Source: an uncultured Flavobacteriaceae bacterium (lineage in GTDB: Bacteria > Bacteroidota > Bacteroidia > Flavobacteriales > Flavobacteriaceae). Taken from it: DNA of 64,000 nt. The notes beneath the pieces are model-generated. The model was not told the DNA's origin, made no database searches, and saw only the letters and a list, made by a program, of their open reading frames with translations. Location of the stretch: contig CALDUF010000026.1 of assembly GCA_937923515.1 (NCBI GenBank), positions 1-64,000 of the forward strand, given 5' to 3'. The first letter of the stretch is position 1. Each line of letters opens with the position of its first letter. Below, in pieces: positions 25,734 through 34,997 of this stretch. A program made the position numbers and the translations under genes.

Positions 25734-27413
25734 TTATTCTTTTACTTTTAAAGATTTAAACCCATCCTTTATTTCGTTAGTTCTTAGTTGTGGTACATAA
25801 CGATAATATGTCTTAATATACGCAACTTGTTGTTTGTTAACGCAGGGTAAATTGCCATTTCCTGTACCCCAAAAAAATACATTTGCACCTGGTGAATTAT
25901 AACTAAAACCATGTGTTGTTTCTTTTGAAAAAGAAGTTGAGGTTTTTGTGTTTCCCTCTGGAATAACACTGTTTTTAATCTTAAAATTGCTTAAAGACAT
26001 GGCAAAATCGTTAGAGGTAAAGGTGTTTAAATTTATAGGAATAAAAACAGGAATAGCGCTTAATGCGAGTGAGACATAAATTAGAATTACACCAAATTTT
26101 CGCGATTTAAATACACTAACAAATAGGAGAAGTGAAAGTATTACAATAAAAATAAAAAAGAAACGGTATTGGGGAGAATTCAACCAAACTATTACAAACT
26201 GCAAAATAGCTAATAGGTAAATAATAAGTAGTGGTTGTTTGTTTTTGCTTTTAAAAATTAAAAGCGGAAATACTATTAATAATAACAAAAACAGTTTGTT
26301 AAATAATCCGTGAAGTTTTGGAATCTGCAACCAATATTTAAACGTTTCAATAAAGCTAAAATGCGACACATTACTATTGTTCATACCAGACTGGTAAGTG
26401 CCTGTTTGGTATAGCTTTATTAATTCTGAAGGTAATTTCCAATCTACCGACAAAACATCAAAACTTGATGTTGGATAAAGCAAATAGCCAGAAATAACGG
26501 CGTTCTTCAATAAAAATAAACCTAGCACCAAAACGCTAAGCATAATATATTGCCCAATATGTACTTTTAATATTTTAAAATTTTTGATGAAGAGTAAAAA
26601 AATCAAAAAGGCAAATACAACCATAGTAACTTTTACAAAACACAAAAAGAGCACAATACTAAAAAGAATATTAAATGTTGAAGCCGAAAGATGCGAATGG
26701 TGCAAGAGGTATTTGTAAATTACATAAGGTGCCAATAAAAAAATGATTAAATCTGGTGAAGGCGCATTTACAAATTGCATAAAAAACAGACTGAAGCTAA
26801 GTACTAGTCCTAAAAAGTAATCTTGTGAATTTGTAGCCCTACTTATTTTCTCAACAAATAAAAATCCCATCACTACAAATACAAACCCATTAATATCATT
26901 TAAAATGTTAGAAATAAAAGGAAAATTAAACCCAGCTTGAAGTGCATGCCATGAAGAATTTTGCCCCAAAAACAAATGTAAATTTGCGAGTCCTTTTACG
27001 TAACCAAAGGTGTTAATCCACTTTATGGTTTGTATGTAATACGACTCATTATCAATTAAATACGGTTTAGTGGCGCTTTGTGCTAACACTACTAAAAAAA
27101 GTAACGCGTATAAAAGTTTATAGTGAATTTTAAATGCTTTAAACGCATGTAATAGCGCATTTAAATACTGTACAATTTCTTTTTTATAAATAACAGCCAG
27201 TATACAATTCAATATTAAAATAATACTGTAAAATTCAATATGTATTCTAATAAAAAAAGCAGCTATACAGGTAATGAGTGTGTAAAGAAAAAGCCCTAAA
27301 ATTAGATGTATTGCTAAATGGCAGGTTTTAATCTTAAAAAACCGTTTAAAAACAAAACCTAAATTAAGGCAAGTTAACGCAATATATATCCAGCTTAAAG
27401 CTATTAAAAGCAT
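25734..27413 (-). CDS. Multi-pass membrane protein, LIC_10190/GT-C-like family
   Basis: 559 residues with about 12-14 membrane helices and a short periplasmic C-terminus. The first long loop holds DNESYYIQTIKWINTFGYVK and GLANLHLFLGQNSSWHALQ, the conserved signature of a bacterial membrane family labelled LIC_10190. An acidic residue in the first loop is the pattern of GT-C glycosyltransferases using lipid-linked sugars. The C-terminal hydrophilic piece (FWGTGNGNLPCVNKQQVAYI) is periplasmic. It is monocistronic, convergent with moxR. The substrate is unknown. Confidence 0.65.
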   Translation of the reverse strand: MLLIALSWIYIALTCLNLGFVFKRFFKIKTCHLAIHLILGLFLYTLITCIAAFFIRIHIEFYSIILILNCILAVIYKKEIVQYLNALLHAFKAFKIHYKLLYALLFLVVLAQSATKPYLIDNESYYIQTIKWINTFGYVKGLANLHLFLGQNSSWHALQAGFNFPFISNILNDINGFVFVVMGFLFVEKISRATNSQDYFLGLVLSFSLFFMQFVNAPSPDLIIFLLAPYVIYKYLLHHSHLSASTFNILFSIVLFLCFVKVTMVVFAFLIFLLFIKNFKILKVHIGQYIMLSVLVLGLFLLKNAVISGYLLYPTSSFDVLSVDWKLPSELIKLYQTGTYQSGMNNSNVSHFSFIETFKYWLQIPKLHGLFNKLFLLLLIVFPLLIFKSKNKQPLLIIYLLAILQFVIVWLNSPQYRFFFIFIVILSLLLFVSVFKSRKFGVILIYVSLALSAIPVFIPINLNTFTSNDFAMSLSNFKIKNSVIPEGNTKTSTSFSKETTHGFSYNSPGANVFFWGTGNGNLPCVNKQQVAYIKTYYRYVPQLRTNEIKDGFKSLKVKE

Positions 27414-27541
27414 GTAGTTATTTAGGTTTGTTTCAAAGGTATTGATAAATAATAAATCTTAAATTATTAATTCGTTAGAAATAAGGCCATATATCTAAAT
27501 AAAATAAAATCATTTGTTCTATAAATGCAACAATAATAATT

Positions 27542-27599
27542 AGGTATAAATACCTGATTTTAAAGTGGCGTTTATTTTTAAATCTTTGCATTAATTTTG
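27542..27599 (+). promoter_or_regulatory. Aconitase promoter region with palindrome
   Basis: A -7 box TAATTTTG (27592-27599) lies 51 bp before the aconitase ATG. A perfect short palindrome, AGGTAT-AA-ATACCT (27542-27555), sits about 37 bp before the -7 box and may be an operator. No good -33 TTTG is present at the standard distance. Confidence 0.4.
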
Positions 27600-27649
27600 T
27601 AATTTGCAAGACTGTAAAAAAACACTAAATAAACCTTAAAAAATTTTAT

Positions 27650-29917
27650 ATGGCATTTGACATTGACATGATAAAAGGAGTGTACTCCAAAATGGCTGAG
27701 AACGTTGATAAAGCGCGCGAAGTTGTTGGAAAGCCACTTACGCTTTCTGAAAAAATATTATATAATCATTTGTGGGATGGTAATCCAACCAAGGCTTTTG
27801 CACGAGGTAAAGATTATGTTGATTTTGCTCCAGATAGAATTGCATGTCAAGATGCTACAGCACAAATGGCACTATTGCAGTTTATGCAAGCAGGCAAAAC
27901 TAAAGTTGCTGTGCCAACTACGGTGCATTGCGACCACTTAATTCAAGCTAAAGAAGGTGCTGCAACCGATTTAAAACACGCTAACAATGTAAGTAGCGAG
28001 GTATTTAATTTTTTAGAGTCAGTATCAAATAAATACGGTATTGGGTTTTGGAAACCTGGTGCAGGTATTATCCATCAGGTAGTTTTAGAAAACTATGCCT
28101 TTCCTGGAGGTATGATGATAGGTACCGATTCTCACACTGTAAATGCAGGCGGTTTAGGTATGGTTGCTATTGGTGTAGGTGGTGCAGATGCTGTTGATGT
28201 TATGGCAGGTATGGCTTGGGAATTAAAATTTCCAAAATTAATAGGCGTGAAGTTAACAGGTAAATTATCTGGTTGGACAGCGCCAAAAGATGTAATTTTA
28301 AAAGTAGCCGAAATTCTAACTGTAAAAGGCGGAACGGGTGCTATTGTAGAATATTTTGGTCCTGGTGCAACAGCAATGTCTTGTACAGGAAAAGGAACAA
28401 TTTGTAATATGGGTGCTGAAATTGGGGCAACCACATCTACATTTGGGTATGATGATTCTATGGAGCGTTATTTACGTGCTACCGATAGAGAAGATGTAGC
28501 TGAAGCTGCAAACCAAGTAAAAGCGCACTTAACTGCAGATCCTGAAGTATACCAAAATCCAGAGCAGTATTTTGATCAAGTTATTGAAATTAACTTATCA
28601 GAATTAGGGCCATTATTAAACGGACCGTTTACGCCAGATCTATCTACTGAAGTAGGCACAGATATGACCAATAAGGCAAAAGCTAATGATTGGCCAATAA
28701 AAGTAGAATGGGGTTTAATAGGGTCTTGTACCAACTCCTCTTACGAAGATTTATCGAGAGCGTCATCAATTGCGCAACAAGCCTTAGATAAAGGTTTAAA
28801 AATGAAAGCTGAATTAGGAATTAATCCAGGTTCAGAACAAGTACGTTTTACTGCAGAACGCGATGGTATTTTAGGTATTTTTGAAAACTTAGATGCTAAA
28901 ATTTTCACCAATGCTTGCGGACCATGTATTGGGCAATGGGCTCGTTATTCAGATCCTAAAAACGCACCAAAAAATAGTATTGTACACTCGTTTAATAGAA
29001 ACTTTGCAAAACGTGCCGATGGTAATCCAAACACGCACGCCTTTGTAGCATCACCAGAGTTAACTGCAGCAATTGCTATTGCAGGGCGTTTAGATTTTAA
29101 TCCGTTAAAGGATACCTTAATTAACGAAAACGGCGAAGAAGTTAAATTCGATGAACCAACAGGCTGGGAATTACCACCAAAAGGTTTCGCTGTAGACGAT
29201 AATGGTTACTTAGCACCAGAAGCAGACGGAAGTCATGTAAACGTAGTAGTAAATGACGATTCAGAGCGTTTACAACTTTTAACACCATTTACGCCGTTAG
29301 GAGAAACTATTACAGGCGCTAAACTATTAATAAAAGCCTTTGGTAAATGTACTACCGATCATATCTCTATGGCTGGCCCATGGTTACGTTATAGAGGGCA
29401 TTTAGATAATATTGCAAACAATACATTAATTGGAGCAGTAAATGCATTCAACAAAAAAACCAACTTCGTTAAAAACCAATTAACAGGAGATTATGGTGGC
29501 GTACCAGATGTACAACGCGCTTATAAAAAAGAAGGTATTAAAACTGTTGTAGTGGGCGATCATAATTATGGTGAAGGCTCATCAAGAGAGCATGCAGCAA
29601 TGCAACCACGCCATTTAGGAGTGGCCGCTGTAATTGTAAAGTCGTTTGCTCGTATCCACGAAACAAACCTTAAAAAACAAGGGATGTTAGGCTTAACTTT
29701 TGCTAACGAGGCAGATTACGATTTAATTCAAGAAGACGATACTTTTAACTTCACAGATTTAAACGAATTTGCACCAGATAAACAATTAACGCTAGAAGTG
29801 GTACATGCTGATGGTAGTAAAGATGTTATAAAGCTAAACCACACGTATAACGATGCACAAATTGCATGGTATAACGAAGGTTCTGCACTTAATTTAATTA
29901 AGAAGCAAAACGCTTAA
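27650..29917 (+). CDS. Aconitate hydratase (mitochondrial-type)
   Basis: 755 residues, the length of mitochondrial-type aconitase rather than the ~890-residue AcnA. It interconverts citrate and isocitrate in the TCA cycle with a [4Fe-4S] cluster. Cluster cysteines are seen in [11 protein letters not shown] and in [10 protein letters not shown]. Active-site segments include [25 protein letters not shown] and the swivel-domain [20 protein letters not shown]. It is followed by a good terminator at 29937-29968. Confidence 0.96.
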   Translation: MAFDIDMIKGVYSKMAENVDKAREVVGKPLTLSEKILYNHLWDGNPTKAFARGKDYVDFAPDRIACQDATAQMALLQFMQAGKTKVAVPTTVHCDHLIQAKEGAATDLKHANNVSSEVFNFLESVSNKYGIGFWKPGAGIIHQVVLENYAFPGGMMIGTDSHTVNAGGLGMVAIGVGGADAVDVMAGMAWELKFPKLIGVKLTGKLSGWTAPKDVILKVAEILTVKGGTGAIVEYFGPGATAMSCTGKGTICNMGAEIGATTSTFGYDDSMERYLRATDREDVAEAANQVKAHLTADPEVYQNPEQYFDQVIEINLSELGPLLNGPFTPDLSTEVGTDMTNKAKANDWPIKVEWGLIGSCTNSSYEDLSRASSIAQQALDKGLKMKAELGINPGSEQVRFTAERDGILGIFENLDAKIFTNACGPCIGQWARYSDPKNAPKNSIVHSFNRNFAKRADGNPNTHAFVASPELTAAIAIAGRLDFNPLKDTLINENGEEVKFDEPTGWELPPKGFAVDDNGYLAPEADGSHVNVVVNDDSERLQLLTPFTPLGETITGAKLLIKAFGKCTTDHISMAGPWLRYRGHLDNIANNTLIGAVNAFNKKTNFVKNQLTGDYGGVPDVQRAYKKEGIKTVVVGDHNYGEGSSREHAAMQPRHLGVAAVIVKSFARIHETNLKKQGMLGLTFANEADYDLIQEDDTFNFTDLNEFAPDKQLTLEVVHADGSKDVIKLNHTYNDAQIAWYNEGSALNLIKKQNA

Positions 29918-29936
29918 ATTTAAAACATATATATTG

Positions 29937-29968
29937 AAAAAATCCAGTCTGTAAAGGCTGGATTTTTT
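29937..29968 (+). terminator. Intrinsic terminator of the aconitase gene
   Basis: Stem AAAAAATCCAG (29937-29947) with CTGGATTTTTT (29958-29968); the stem can extend inward by T-G and C-G pairs. It lies 20 bp after the stop codon. Confidence 0.85.
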
Positions 29969-30100
29969 AGTTTAAGATAATGTTACGTCCTTAACGCAGA
30001 TACGTTTGCTGATAGCGTACTAGATTATACGTTGTTTTATTTTTTAGGGAGGTGCATTAAACGGTTTAGTGTGAGATTTAGTTGTATAATTAAGCATTAA

Positions 30101-30187
30101 TGTTAGCAAGTAAATTACAGATAGAAAGTCCGCAAGCACTTTCGTGAGAAAGCCATTACTAGCAATGGACGATACGCAGTGTTAGCC
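30101..30187. repeat. Hairpin pair bracketed by TGTTAGC direct repeats
   Basis: TGTTAGC occurs at 30101-30107 and 30180-30186. Between them are two adjacent small hairpins, CTTTC-gtga-GAAAG (30139-30152) and CCATT-actagc-AATGG (30153-30168). The right repeat overlaps the toxin stop codon. Could be a mobile-cassette boundary or a 3' RNA structure of the toxin mRNA. Confidence 0.3.
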
Positions 30188-30607
30188 ACTGGCTTCTTTT
30201 CCTTTAAGATAAGACTCGGGTGTTAAAATAGCTAATTCGCTGTGTTTAAAATCTTTTATATTTCGAGTAATAATCACCTTGATATTACCGTGTTCCACTG
30301 CTGAAAAGTTCTGTAATGCATCCTCGAAATCTTTAAAGTTTGAATTTAGTGAGTTCAGCACCACATTTTTTTTCATTTCTGTTACGTCAATTATATTCAG
30401 AAGTTGATTTAATTTATCAATAACAACTTCGTGTTTAGCAACCTTTCTCAACAAATAATAGGTGTTTGCTATTATCACAGGTGTTGTAAATCCTTCAATT
30501 TTTTTTTCTTTGCATAGATGTAATACTTTGGCGATATGGTTTGAAAAAGGAACTCTATCAAAGAAGAAATCTAGTAAAACGTCTGTATTAAAAAGTACTC
30601 TGTCCAT
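30182..30607 (-). CDS. PIN-domain toxin (VapC-like) with altered active-site motif
   Basis: 141 residues of the PIN_3-like RNase toxin family. Conserved TTPVIIANTYYLLRK, FEDALQ (D96) and ITRNIKDF (D119) are present. The first catalytic aspartate, normally in an N-terminal D-T-N, is replaced: the sequence reads N7-T-D9. Activity may be reduced or the displaced Asp may serve. The gene starts within the stop of the antitoxin gene (TAATG), the usual coupled order of a type II toxin-antitoxin operon. Confidence 0.85.
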   Translation of the reverse strand: MDRVLFNTDVLLDFFFDRVPFSNHIAKVLHLCKEKKIEGFTTPVIIANTYYLLRKVAKHEVVIDKLNQLLNIIDVTEMKKNVVLNSLNSNFKDFEDALQNFSAVEHGNIKVIITRNIKDFKHSELAILTPESYLKGKEASG

Positions 30608-30855
30608 TACAAATACTTTTTTTCTAATCGTTTTCCAAGTTCCTTTTTGTAGTCAGAGTTTTTAGGCAATTTAAATGCTCCTTTTAGAGATTCTATCATT
30701 GGGTCTAATTCGTTTTCAGTATTTGAATCCTTATTTGTGAGATGTTTTAAATAATTTTCGATGATATCAGACAAACTACGATTTTTACTCTTGGCGTATT
30801 TCTTAGCGCTTTCTATTATATCACGCTCAATCGTTAAAGTTAATTTTGTGTTCAT
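30607..30855 (-). CDS. Antitoxin of the PIN toxin (DUF6364-like)
   Basis: 82 residues. The N-terminus MNTKLTLTIERDIIESAKKY, then KSKNRSLSDIIENYL, is a ribbon-helix-helix-like DNA-binding domain of the DUF6364 type; the charged C-terminus (about 50-82) should wrap the toxin. It is expected to repress its own promoter upstream of 30855. Ends with a one-base overlap with the toxin gene. Confidence 0.83.
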   Translation of the reverse strand: MNTKLTLTIERDIIESAKKYAKSKNRSLSDIIENYLKHLTNKDSNTENELDPMIESLKGAFKLPKNSDYKKELGKRLEKKYL

Positions 30856-30975
30856 TCATTTTCTATTTAACATCAAAGATGAGAAATAAAACCATAATAC
30901 GTGATTTTTTAATTATTTTACACGTGTATTTGTGCTTATGGTTAATGAGTTCACTGATATGCGCCGATGTGTAAT

Positions 30976-30994
30976 ACTTCGATAAACTCAGCAC
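30976..30994. repeat. Possible Bacteroidota dispersed intergenic element
   Basis: ACTTCGATAAACTCAGCAC resembles a short intergenic sequence (CTTCGA-AAGCTCAG-type) that I recall in many Bacteroidota genomes. Only one copy is present here, so repeat status cannot be shown from this window. Confidence 0.25.
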
Positions 30995-31116
30995 AAATAG
31001 ATTATATGTGCAGTTATACGAATTTAGCCGAAGTTTTCTACGAAGTCAAGTTTTAAAAGCATAAACGCAACACCTATATTTACATAAATTACAACATTTT
31101 AAAAACATCAAAATTG

Positions 31117-31124
31117 TATTTTTG
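31117..31124 (+). promoter_or_regulatory. -7 box of the mazG promoter
   Basis: TATTTTTG, a perfect TAnnTTTG, 16 bp before the ATG at 31140. It includes the TTG at 31122 that would otherwise be an alternative start, which argues for the ATG. Confidence 0.5.
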
Positions 31125-31139
31125 AAAAAACTTCACAGC

Positions 31140-31913
31140 ATGAATTCTAGAGAAAAGCAGTTAAAGGCGTTTGATAGGTTGTTAACCATTATGGATGAGC
31201 TACGCGCCCAATGCCCGTGGGACAAAAAGCAAACCATGGAAACCTTGCGACATCTTACCATTGAGGAAACTTACGAATTGGGAGACGCTATTTTAGACAA
31301 CAATTTAGAAGAGGTTAAAAAAGAGTTGGGCGACGTACTGCTGCATATTGTATTTTACTCTAAAATAGGAAGCGAAACCCAAGACTTTGATATTGCCGAT
31401 GTTTGCAACAGTATTTGCGAAAAACTTATTAATAGACACCCACATATTTATGGAGATGTAACTGTTGAAAATGAAGCTGATGTAAAGCGTAATTGGGAAA
31501 ACCTAAAGCTTAAAGAAGGTAAAACTAGTGTGCTTGAAGGTGTGCCTAAAAGCCTGCCTGCTTTGGTTAAAGCCAACAGAATTCAAGAAAAAGTTGCAGG
31601 TGTAGGTTTTGATTGGGAACACCCAGAACAAGTTTGGGAAAAAGTACAAGAAGAACTTAATGAACTTAATGATGAGATTAAAACAGGAACACCTGATAGG
31701 ATAGAAAGCGAATTTGGAGACGTTTTATTCTCTATGATAAACTATGCAAGGTTTTTAAATATTAATCCAGAAAACGCTCTAGAACGTACCAATAAAAAAT
31801 TCACCAAACGCTTTAAATACCTTGAGGAACGTGCAAAAGCCTTAAATAAACCATTGGCAGATATGACACTTGCTGAAATGGATGTGTTTTGGGAAGCAGC
31901 TAAAAAACTGTAG
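31140..31913 (+). CDS. mazG: MazG nucleoside triphosphate pyrophosphohydrolase
   Basis: 257 residues from the ATG at 31140. A longer frame from TTG 31122 would begin inside the -7 promoter box, so the ATG is preferred. Two tandem MazG domains: the first has CPWDKKQTMETLRHLTIEE and ELGDVLLHIVFYS, the second VQEELNELNDEI and EFGDVLFSMINYARF, with the E-x-x-E and E-x-x-D magnesium motifs. It removes non-canonical or excess NTPs and may modulate the stringent response. The thioredoxin-like gene follows after 11 bp. Confidence 0.93.
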   Translation: MNSREKQLKAFDRLLTIMDELRAQCPWDKKQTMETLRHLTIEETYELGDAILDNNLEEVKKELGDVLLHIVFYSKIGSETQDFDIADVCNSICEKLINRHPHIYGDVTVENEADVKRNWENLKLKEGKTSVLEGVPKSLPALVKANRIQEKVAGVGFDWEHPEQVWEKVQEELNELNDEIKTGTPDRIESEFGDVLFSMINYARFLNINPENALERTNKKFTKRFKYLEERAKALNKPLADMTLAEMDVFWEAAKKL

Positions 31914-31924
31914 CAACGGCAATT

Positions 31925-32485
31925 ATGAAATTTAAAAAAGCACATTTTAAAAACCTTATATTTTTAGCAATGGCGGCATTGTTAATAATACCGCAAACAC
32001 GTTTACCTATACAAGTATTTATCAATAAAGGGTTAGCCTTATTTGCACCAGCAACTATAGATGTTGAGGCCCAAAAAAAGTTAAATGCTATGGATTGGGT
32101 GTTACTAAGCAATACAGGAGAAACTCTAAATTTTAAAGCTACTAGAGGTAAAGTGGTTTTTGTAAACTTTTGGGCAACATGGTGCCCACCATGTATCGCA
32201 GAGTTACCAAGTATGCAGAAACTTTACGATGATTATAAGGATACTATTGAATTTGTTTTTATTTCGGATGAGCAACAAAACGCTGTAAACCAATTTTTAA
32301 CTAAAAATGGGTACACCATAAAAGTATATGCACCAACTACGCCTTACCCTGAAGTTTTTAATATCAGTAGTATTCCACGTACGTTTTTAATTGATACAAA
32401 TGGTAATGTGGTTATAGATAAAACTGGGGCTGCCAATTGGAATAGTGCTACAGTTAGAGAAACTATTGATGGTTTGCTTAAGTAA
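31925..32485 (+). CDS. TlpA-like membrane-anchored thioredoxin
   Basis: 186 residues. An uncleaved N-terminal helix (about 8-25) anchors it; the thioredoxin fold follows with FVNFWATWCPPCIAELPSMQ (C87/C90) and the cis-Pro loop SSIPRTFLID. It reduces or oxidises protein disulfides on the outer face of the inner membrane, perhaps for cytochrome c maturation. Probably cotranscribed with mazG. Confidence 0.88.
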   Translation: MKFKKAHFKNLIFLAMAALLIIPQTRLPIQVFINKGLALFAPATIDVEAQKKLNAMDWVLLSNTGETLNFKATRGKVVFVNFWATWCPPCIAELPSMQKLYDDYKDTIEFVFISDEQQNAVNQFLTKNGYTIKVYAPTTPYPEVFNISSIPRTFLIDTNGNVVIDKTGAANWNSATVRETIDGLLK

Positions 32486-32547
32486 AAACGATAGGTTTAA
32501 ACTAAGTTTGCTGTTAAACACTATAGATTGAATAGCAGTAAACGTGT

Positions 32548-33687
32548 TTATAAAGTCTTAAAAAATGCCTTTATAAAACGCCATGAAAAAAGTGAGAACA
32601 TAATTTTTAGTTCTTCAAAAAAAGTGGATTCTTCATCTAAAAATCGAAACATCGTATCGCTACTATTTTTAGCATAAAACTGCTCGAATAGCCATTCGCC
32701 TTTATCATTTTCATCTTGTAATACTTTTAAAAACACCTTGTCATAAAACTTATATTTCTTTTGAAATAACCCAGTTGATGGTATTTTACGCCGTTTGATA
32801 TTAGTAATAATTTTTGCAACCTTTTTCTCGGTATGTTTAAACGAATAGCCTGTTGAGGGTTTTACCCAACCGCCGCCAGTACCAATTTTAGTAAGGTTTT
32901 GAGAATTAAACGCATCAAAAGCAAAGGTAGTCATTGGTATATTACCTTGTTCAGATTCTAAAATTTGGTAATCGCCGATATTTAAATACGCCTTAATATA
33001 TTTTTTAATAAACGCATCATATACCGATGTTTCAACAATAGTTTCAGTAAAGTATGTAAACTCAACTAAAGCTTCATGTTTTGAAAATGGTAATACGTAT
33101 GTAAATGTAGTTTGCGCACCATCTTTTAAGCGGTAATCCATCATGGTGACAGTGTTATCGTTAAAAGCTTCAGTTTTAGTTTTTATCACAATACCTTTAA
33201 AATGCTGATTGATATTTATGCTTTTAGTATCAGAATAAAATTCGGAAGGAATTCTACTATCAAAAATATGAGTACAGGTGTAATTATTTTTAGAAGTGGT
33301 GACGCTAGGTTTATCTGTATTAATAGTTTCAACGCTGTCTATAATAAAATAGAAATTGCTGTGTTTTTTTAATTCTGATTTGGCATAATTATAAAAGTCA
33401 ATTGCTTTTACAGATTTGTAAGTATAAGGTGAAAGCTTAAGCTCTATTGTTTTTTTTGTAGTGATTACATTTGCTTTTTCCCAAGAAGCATAGGGCAAAT
33501 TTTTCCACAGTGAAGGATTTTTTTCCCAAAAGCTCCAAGTTTTATCGTTTGTGTTTTTTGAAGAAGAATCAATTAAGGCAATGTGTTTGTCTTTAAAAAA
33601 CGCATCGGCTGCCATTTTAAGTGCCAGCTGTAATCCTGCTAAACCATTTCCAATAATGATATAGTCGAAATGGAAACGCTCTGCCAT
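32548..33687 (-). CDS. crtY: Lycopene beta-cyclase
   Basis: 379 residues. The N-terminal FAD/NAD-binding motif DYIIIGNGLAGLQLALKM and TWSFWEK are typical of CrtY/CrtL-type cyclases. It closes both ends of lycopene to give beta-carotene. It is the last gene of the carotenoid operon, six bp after crtZ. Confidence 0.9.
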   Translation of the reverse strand: MAERFHFDYIIIGNGLAGLQLALKMAADAFFKDKHIALIDSSSKNTNDKTWSFWEKNPSLWKNLPYASWEKANVITTKKTIELKLSPYTYKSVKAIDFYNYAKSELKKHSNFYFIIDSVETINTDKPSVTTSKNNYTCTHIFDSRIPSEFYSDTKSININQHFKGIVIKTKTEAFNDNTVTMMDYRLKDGAQTTFTYVLPFSKHEALVEFTYFTETIVETSVYDAFIKKYIKAYLNIGDYQILESEQGNIPMTTFAFDAFNSQNLTKIGTGGGWVKPSTGYSFKHTEKKVAKIITNIKRRKIPSTGLFQKKYKFYDKVFLKVLQDENDKGEWLFEQFYAKNSSDTMFRFLDEESTFFEELKIMFSLFSWRFIKAFFKTL

Positions 33688-33693
33688 TCTGTA

Positions 33694-34146
33694 TTATTTC
33701 TTTTTGAAGTATTTAAAAGGTACTACTAGCATACCAAAGCATTCGCCGTCGCCTTTTCCTAAATGTTTATGGTGAATTTTATGCGCTCTTCGCACACCAT
33801 GAGCATACCAATTGTTGGCGTTTCTAAACAGTTTAAATCGCTGATGAATAAAAATATCGTGCACAAAAAAGTAAGATACACCGTAAGCGAAAATGCCTAA
33901 ACCTATAGGTAAACCTTGCCAAAAACTGGTGTTTTTCCATAGTAGAAAGAAACCAATACTTACTACAGCGTAAAAAATAAAAAACGCATCATTACGCTCA
34001 AACCAACTATCATGATCTTTATGGTGGTGGTCTTTATGTAAGCTCCATAAAAACCCGTGCATCACATATTTATGGGTAAACCATGCCATAAATTCCATAA
34101 AAAAGTAGGTGCCTAAAAATACAAGTATCCAGTAAAACGTTTGCAT
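33694..34146 (-). CDS. crtZ: Beta-carotene hydroxylase
   Basis: 150 residues, an integral-membrane di-iron enzyme. Histidine clusters HKYVMHG, HKDHHHKDHD, HDIFIHQR and HGVRRAHKIHHK supply the iron ligands. It hydroxylates beta-carotene to zeaxanthin. No ketolase (CrtW) lies in the cluster, so zeaxanthin is the predicted end product. Nine bp after crtB. Confidence 0.94.
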   Translation of the reverse strand: MQTFYWILVFLGTYFFMEFMAWFTHKYVMHGFLWSLHKDHHHKDHDSWFERNDAFFIFYAVVSIGFFLLWKNTSFWQGLPIGLGIFAYGVSYFFVHDIFIHQRFKLFRNANNWYAHGVRRAHKIHHKHLGKGDGECFGMLVVPFKYFKKK

Positions 34147-34155
34147 CTTAAATAA

Positions 34156-34995
34156 TTACATTAAATTTAATTGATATTTTACATAACTGCGCATAAGTAG
34201 CTCAATCTTTTTGGGATTTGATACTCTAATACGCGTGTCTTTAATTTGTAGTGCTGGTGTTTTTTTGAGTTTCTTTAAAAGCTGGCTATAATAGCGATAC
34301 GCCATAAAAACACCAAATTTAGCTTCCATTGGTAATTTTTGAATACCAATTAAGCCTTTTTCAAAATCGTTTTCTATATCGTCAATAATTTGTTGCTTAG
34401 AATGTTCGTCTAAATTATCCAAATCTATATTAGGAAAGTAGCTTCTGTTTAACTCATTAAAATCTGCTTTTAAATCTCTCAAAAAGTTTACCTTTTGAAA
34501 TGCAGAACCTAAAGACATTGCGCTGTTTTTAAGTTCGTTATACTTTTCTTCGTCGCCTTTTACAAACACTTTTAAACACATAAGCCCAACCACATCTGCG
34601 GAGCCATAAATATAAGCTTTGTATTCCTCATCTGATAAATAATCATTTTTAGATAAATCTAATCGCATACTTTTCATAAACGCATCCACCATACTTTTAT
34701 CAATATTATATTCATGATAAGTATGTTGAAAAGCATTTAAAATAGGGTTTAAACTTATTTTGTCTTGTAATGCGTTTTCCAAATCTTGTGTAAAACGTTC
34801 AAATAATTCTTCTTTATTGAAGTCGTGAAACGAATCAACAATTTCATCTGCAAATCTTACAAATCCATAGATATTATAAATGTGCATTCGTATAGAGTTA
34901 GATAACATTTTTGTGGCTAACGAAAACGATGTGCTGTAACTTTTTGTTACTACCTTACTACAACTGTAGGAAACGGAATCGAATAATGCTTTCAT
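34156..34995 (-). CDS. crtB: Phytoene synthase
   Basis: 279 residues of the squalene/phytoene synthase family. The two aspartate-rich motifs are FVRFADEIVDSFH and VNFLRDLKADFNE. It condenses two geranylgeranyl diphosphates to phytoene. Two bp after crtI. No crtE (GGPP synthase) gene is present in the window. Confidence 0.94.
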   Translation of the reverse strand: MKALFDSVSYSCSKVVTKSYSTSFSLATKMLSNSIRMHIYNIYGFVRFADEIVDSFHDFNKEELFERFTQDLENALQDKISLNPILNAFQHTYHEYNIDKSMVDAFMKSMRLDLSKNDYLSDEEYKAYIYGSADVVGLMCLKVFVKGDEEKYNELKNSAMSLGSAFQKVNFLRDLKADFNELNRSYFPNIDLDNLDEHSKQQIIDDIENDFEKGLIGIQKLPMEAKFGVFMAYRYYSQLLKKLKKTPALQIKDTRIRVSNPKKIELLMRSYVKYQLNLM

Positions 34996-34997
34996 TT

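Noticed and set aside
31122-31139. Six-codon N-terminal extension of mazG from a TTG
   Set aside because: The TTG lies inside a perfect -7 promoter box (TATTTTTG) and an ATG 18 bp later begins the family's N-terminus.
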